From NCBI GenBank assembly GCA_030737875.1, contig CM060915.1:565362577-565426576 (forward strand): a stretch of 64,000 bases of DNA, written 5' to 3'. Every line of letters starts with the position of its first letter. Within the stretch, counting starts at the first letter, position 1. The position numbers and the translations under genes were made by a program. The DNA comes from Allium sativum. Taxonomy: Eukaryota > Streptophyta > Magnoliopsida > Asparagales > Amaryllidaceae. Positions 61,101 to 64,000 of the stretch are shown piece after piece. The notes under the pieces are model-generated. The model searched no databases. It saw nothing but the letters and a program-made list of their open reading frames with translations, and was not told the origin of the DNA.

Positions 61101-61451
61101 ACTTTTTATCCCCGCTATGAAATTTCAATTTTTCGGATTCGTTGGAAATATGTTCTTAATTAGATTCTATTATTTTTGGTTTCACTAAAATCCAGTTTAT
61201 TTTGAATCATGTACATTCATTTGAACTTTGAAATCGAATTATCGAACTACCGCGCCATTTTCAATTCCTTTTATATATATAAATAAATATTTATATTCTA
61301 ACAACAATTCAAATAAATATATACGTTCTATTTCTATTCAAAATAAATTTCTCGTCGTTTTTATTTAAAATAAATCATTTAAAATAATCAAAATTCGCTA
61401 AAATTGCCAAAATAAAAATTTTAAATTGGCTCAGATTTCCGTTTTATTACA
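55146..61451 (-). repeat. 5' LTR of C2 (6306 bp, complete)
   Basis: On the minus strand from TGTAATAAAACGGAAATC (61451) to AAGTTACGGGTTGTTACA (55146). TATA region near 60557-60544, leader block about 60530-60140 ending at a GTAAGT donor (60131-60126), four 48-nt hairpin modules (about 57303-57770), GCTATTATAAG stem (55663-55734), CAGTC hairpin with one wobble pair (55508-55521). Confidence 0.93.
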
Positions 61452-62425
61452 CAAAAGTTGGGCTAGGCAGCATGGCTAGTTGGGTCATACCCAAGCAGGG
61501 TGTATTATCGCCGATCTAGAGAAAATTCATATTTGTTCTTCTTTTTGACTCTGTATCTTCGGATGACGGTTGGATGGCCAACAACCGTGGGTGATAATAT
61601 ATTTTCTACACTCAAGCTAAATGAGTGGGCAGTCATGTGTGGCTGGGTTGCAAGACGTTCTTGTTGAACCCAGGTGTATACCCTCTAGAGTACACTGATC
61701 GGAAAGTGCTCCCGTACCTTGTCTGTTGGAATCCAATCTCCAATAAGCGCTCTACGGTTTATGATTTTATACTATATATATGTGGAGCGTGAGATGCAAG
61801 CGTTCCGCTATTTGGATATTTATTTGATTAGACATTATTATAATATCACTGGATTTTGATATCAAAATGATTTGGGTTATAGTAAGGTAAAAACCATCCA
61901 TGTTTATGTGTGGGTTGGTCTTACTGTTATCCTTTTGTTTAAAAAGGAATTTCAAAGTTAAATAGTATGGTTGGAATTTACTCACACCAGTCCCATGACT
62001 GACCCAGAGTTTATTTTGTTTGTTTTCCTTAAACTCTTGGATGCCAAAATTTGTACGGGCAGACAAGTGTTTAGGCTTTTACAGATACACTTGGAGGAGC
62101 TGGAAGCAGAAGGCTTCACCATTAGTGTTTAGAGATTATTTCCTCTGTGATATGATGTATTGTACTCTGATAATGGTATGTATATACAATACAGTTTTGT
62201 ATTTCAAAGTTATGTTATATAATACATTTTATTCGTTCCTCTACGAGATTCGTGTTTACCCTGATTCTGTTCAGTTGTGATCTTCTTCTTCTATTCTATT
62301 AGTTCTATCTTATCTTTCTCAACCTCTAACTTTTTTCTATTAATGATCTGAATTTTCGTGCATTTTGAGTCGAATGTGTAGGATATTAGTCAGCTCAAAT
62401 TGGCACGGATTTTCGGGCCGTTATA
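61452..62425 (+). repeat. D3: right end of an older D-type LTR
   Basis: Collinear with 34285-35217 of D1 but clearly diverged: GGCAGCATGGCTAG near 61471, the AGTAAG/CTTACT stem (61881/61920), CAGTC hairpin (61988-62001) and end GGGCCGTTATA where TTACA has become TTATA. C2 interrupts it at 61452 (first bases CAAAA), so its left part should lie beyond the C2 left end. The 14-bp terminal hairpin is degenerate here. Confidence 0.8.
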
Positions 62426-63555
62426 TTGATACTTAAAATTAGTCTTTTATTACCATTTAGAAACATGAAAAATGATTTACAATAAAAAACTAATCTTTTT
62501 ATTGTCATAAAGAACATTTTTATTGTAAATTATATAAAGAACATTGTTATTGTGAATTATATAAGGATATTTTCACTGTAAATATGGTAGAAGAACATTT
62601 TGATGTAAAAGAAACCTATTTTAAAATAAATGACTTAACAATGAAATTTATGCTTTCATTGTATGTTTGTTACTTTAGAAAGAATTATATAAGAAAATAT
62701 GAAGCCGTGTTAAGTAGCTAACGCCTTTTTAACCCGAACGGGTTTGTTGATCGATTTTATTCATTTTAAATTGAATATCGAACAGAAGTGATTTCAAAAT
62801 ATAATATTTTGAAAATATTATCTTTTTAATATGATGAAGATATAAAATATTCAATTTTTATTTAAGATTGAAAAGGAAGTTGAAAACGTTTTTAAATGAA
62901 TTAATAAATGTTTTATATATCACGTTTTAAAGAAAATCGACGAAATGTGTGTGTGTGTATATATATATATATAATATATTATATATATTTAATGGCCTGA
63001 ATAGAACGCGCCGCGCAGCGACCGTTCGCAAATTTCGACCATTAGCTTCAAATAGATATTATGGGAGATCCGACCGTTGGATTCTCCTAAAACTGCAACC
63101 ATTGTGTTCGTATCAAAAAGAGCTTTTCAATGAATATAAAAGATTTGAAATCTAACTGTTAGATTTGGAGATATGTCCAAATCAATTTCAGAAAAGGTTG
63201 CTATGGATGCAGTTTGGTGGCCGTTATTGGAAACCGACTGTAAAAGCGATAATAAAAGTATTAAAAATATGGAAAAATTATGTAAAATCTTAATAAATGG
63301 TTTGGAAAGATTTTTGATGAAAAATTCCAATTTTATAAAGATAAAGATATATTTATATCGAAATGAACTGTTTACTGAACTAGTTATTAACTAGAATAAT
63401 AATTTTATTATTTTTAGAAATTGGATTTGAAAATGGTATTAAAATAACCAGAATTTTCTAAAGAATAAATTGGAATGAATTTGAATGGAAATTATCTTTA
63501 GAATATTTTGATATTGGATTCCGTGATTATATGGATATTGTTATGGGAATTTGGA

Positions 63556-63597
<42 letters not shown>

Positions 63598-64000
63598 TTG
63601 TTCCCAATGCGATATTTGTTGGTTTCAGAATTTGATATTGAATGTAAGCCGATATAATTTCTATTCAGAACCTTATATTTAATGTCAAATGGGATTTTGG
63701 GTTTGTCGTGAATAGTGTCTTTAATAACACTGTTCTTAAACCCAAATTAGAAAAGAATAAATCTTTTAATTAAGATTTAGGAAATTTTACCGATTAATTA
63801 ATATTTAATTAGAATTGGATAAAAGAATTTGATTTTTGAGTTTATCGTGAACGGTGTTTTAAATAACACTTGTTCTTTAACCCAATTAACAGTGAAGGAA
63901 TAATTTAGAAATTATAAATCTTTTATTAAGATTAAATGGGAATTTTCCAAAATAAAGTTTTCCAATTTAATATATTAAATTGGAATTGAATGGAATTCGA
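62426..64000 (+). repeat. C3: part of a diverged C-type LTR, cut by window end
   Basis: Matches the middle of C1 (about 24480 onward) and C2: GAAGCCGTGTT near 62701, ATGGCCTGAATAGAACGCGCC near 62992 after a microsatellite, GTTGGATTCTCCTAAAAC, and two 48-nt hairpin modules at 63703-63750 and 63838-63886. Divergence is higher than between C1 and C2, fitting the oldest layer. The first 270 bp match only weakly. Confidence 0.8.
63558..63595. repeat. AT microsatellite in C3
   Basis: Uninterrupted (AT)n, about 19 units. Not present as such at the equivalent point in C2. Confidence 0.95.

Larger units (their letters stand above)
35218..61451 (-). mobile_element. C2: large non-coding LTR retrotransposon hosting D2
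   Basis: Minus-strand order: 5' LTR 61451-55146 (6.31 kb), primer site, interior 55145-54772 plus 41800-41131 (about 1.04 kb once D2 is removed), polypurine tract, 3' LTR 41130-35218. The 3' LTR is interrupted by D1 so that its last 429 bp lie left of D1. The LTRs differ visibly more than those of D2 or A1 (several percent by eye), fitting an older insertion. The interior is far too small for gag-pol, so it must rely on proteins from another element. The right end at 61451 abuts D-type LTR (D3). Confidence 0.9.

Overview
The window is plant nuclear heterochromatin, probably from a flowering plant with a large genome. No host gene, tRNA or rRNA is visible. Essentially all 64 kb is LTR retrotransposons inserted into one another. 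The evidence for a plant is the primer-binding site TGGTATCAGAGC (complement of plant initiator Met tRNA), TGTAACA...TGTTACA LTR ends, and Ty3/Gypsy proteins with the Gag, protease, RT and integrase motifs of plant chromoviruses. The integrase tail looks like the Tekay/Del clade. The species cannot be named from this sequence.

Three element groups are present (my labels). Group A has LTRs of 3.1-3.6 kb and decayed gag-pol: A1 (1-7623, minus, left LTR cut by the window edge), A2 (7624-20720, plus) and A3 (16257-19867, a solo LTR). Groups C and D are large non-coding elements with LTRs of 5.7-6.3 kb and interiors of only about 1.0-1.5 kb: C1 (20721-27777, plus, right part), D1 (27778-35217, plus, right part), C2 (35218-61451, minus), D2 (41801-54766, minus, complete with target duplication TAAAT), D3 (61452-62425, LTR remnant) and C3 (62426-64000, LTR part).

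The layout is a one-sided Russian doll. The window opens inside the innermost element, and reading right crosses the right-hand boundary of each older host: A1 in the 5' LTR of A2; A2 in the interior of C1; C1 in the interior of D1; D1 in the left LTR of C2; C2 in the LTR D3; D3 in the LTR C3. Two side insertions are complete: A3 in the 3' LTR of A2 (target duplication GAGTT) and D2 in the interior of C2 (TAAAT). The missing left halves should lie upstream of base 1 in reverse order.

No element here encodes a working polyprotein. A2 has an intact gag-protease frame, but the protease catalytic Asp codon reads Asn, RT is frameshifted, and RNase H with the integrase N-terminus is replaced by a decayed second integrase tail. 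A1 keeps gag, has an amber stop before protease, and has lost most of pol. C and D have no recognisable genes and would depend on proteins supplied in trans.

The most interesting content is inside the LTRs and beside the polypurine tracts: several short inverted repeats that recur at equivalent places in different elements with paired (compensatory) base changes, suggesting RNA or DNA structures kept during element evolution. The clearest are a 7-bp hairpin just upstream of every polypurine tract seen, a 14-bp hairpin at the U5 end of D, a 48-nt two-stem module repeated several times per C LTR, and a three-hairpin island in D.
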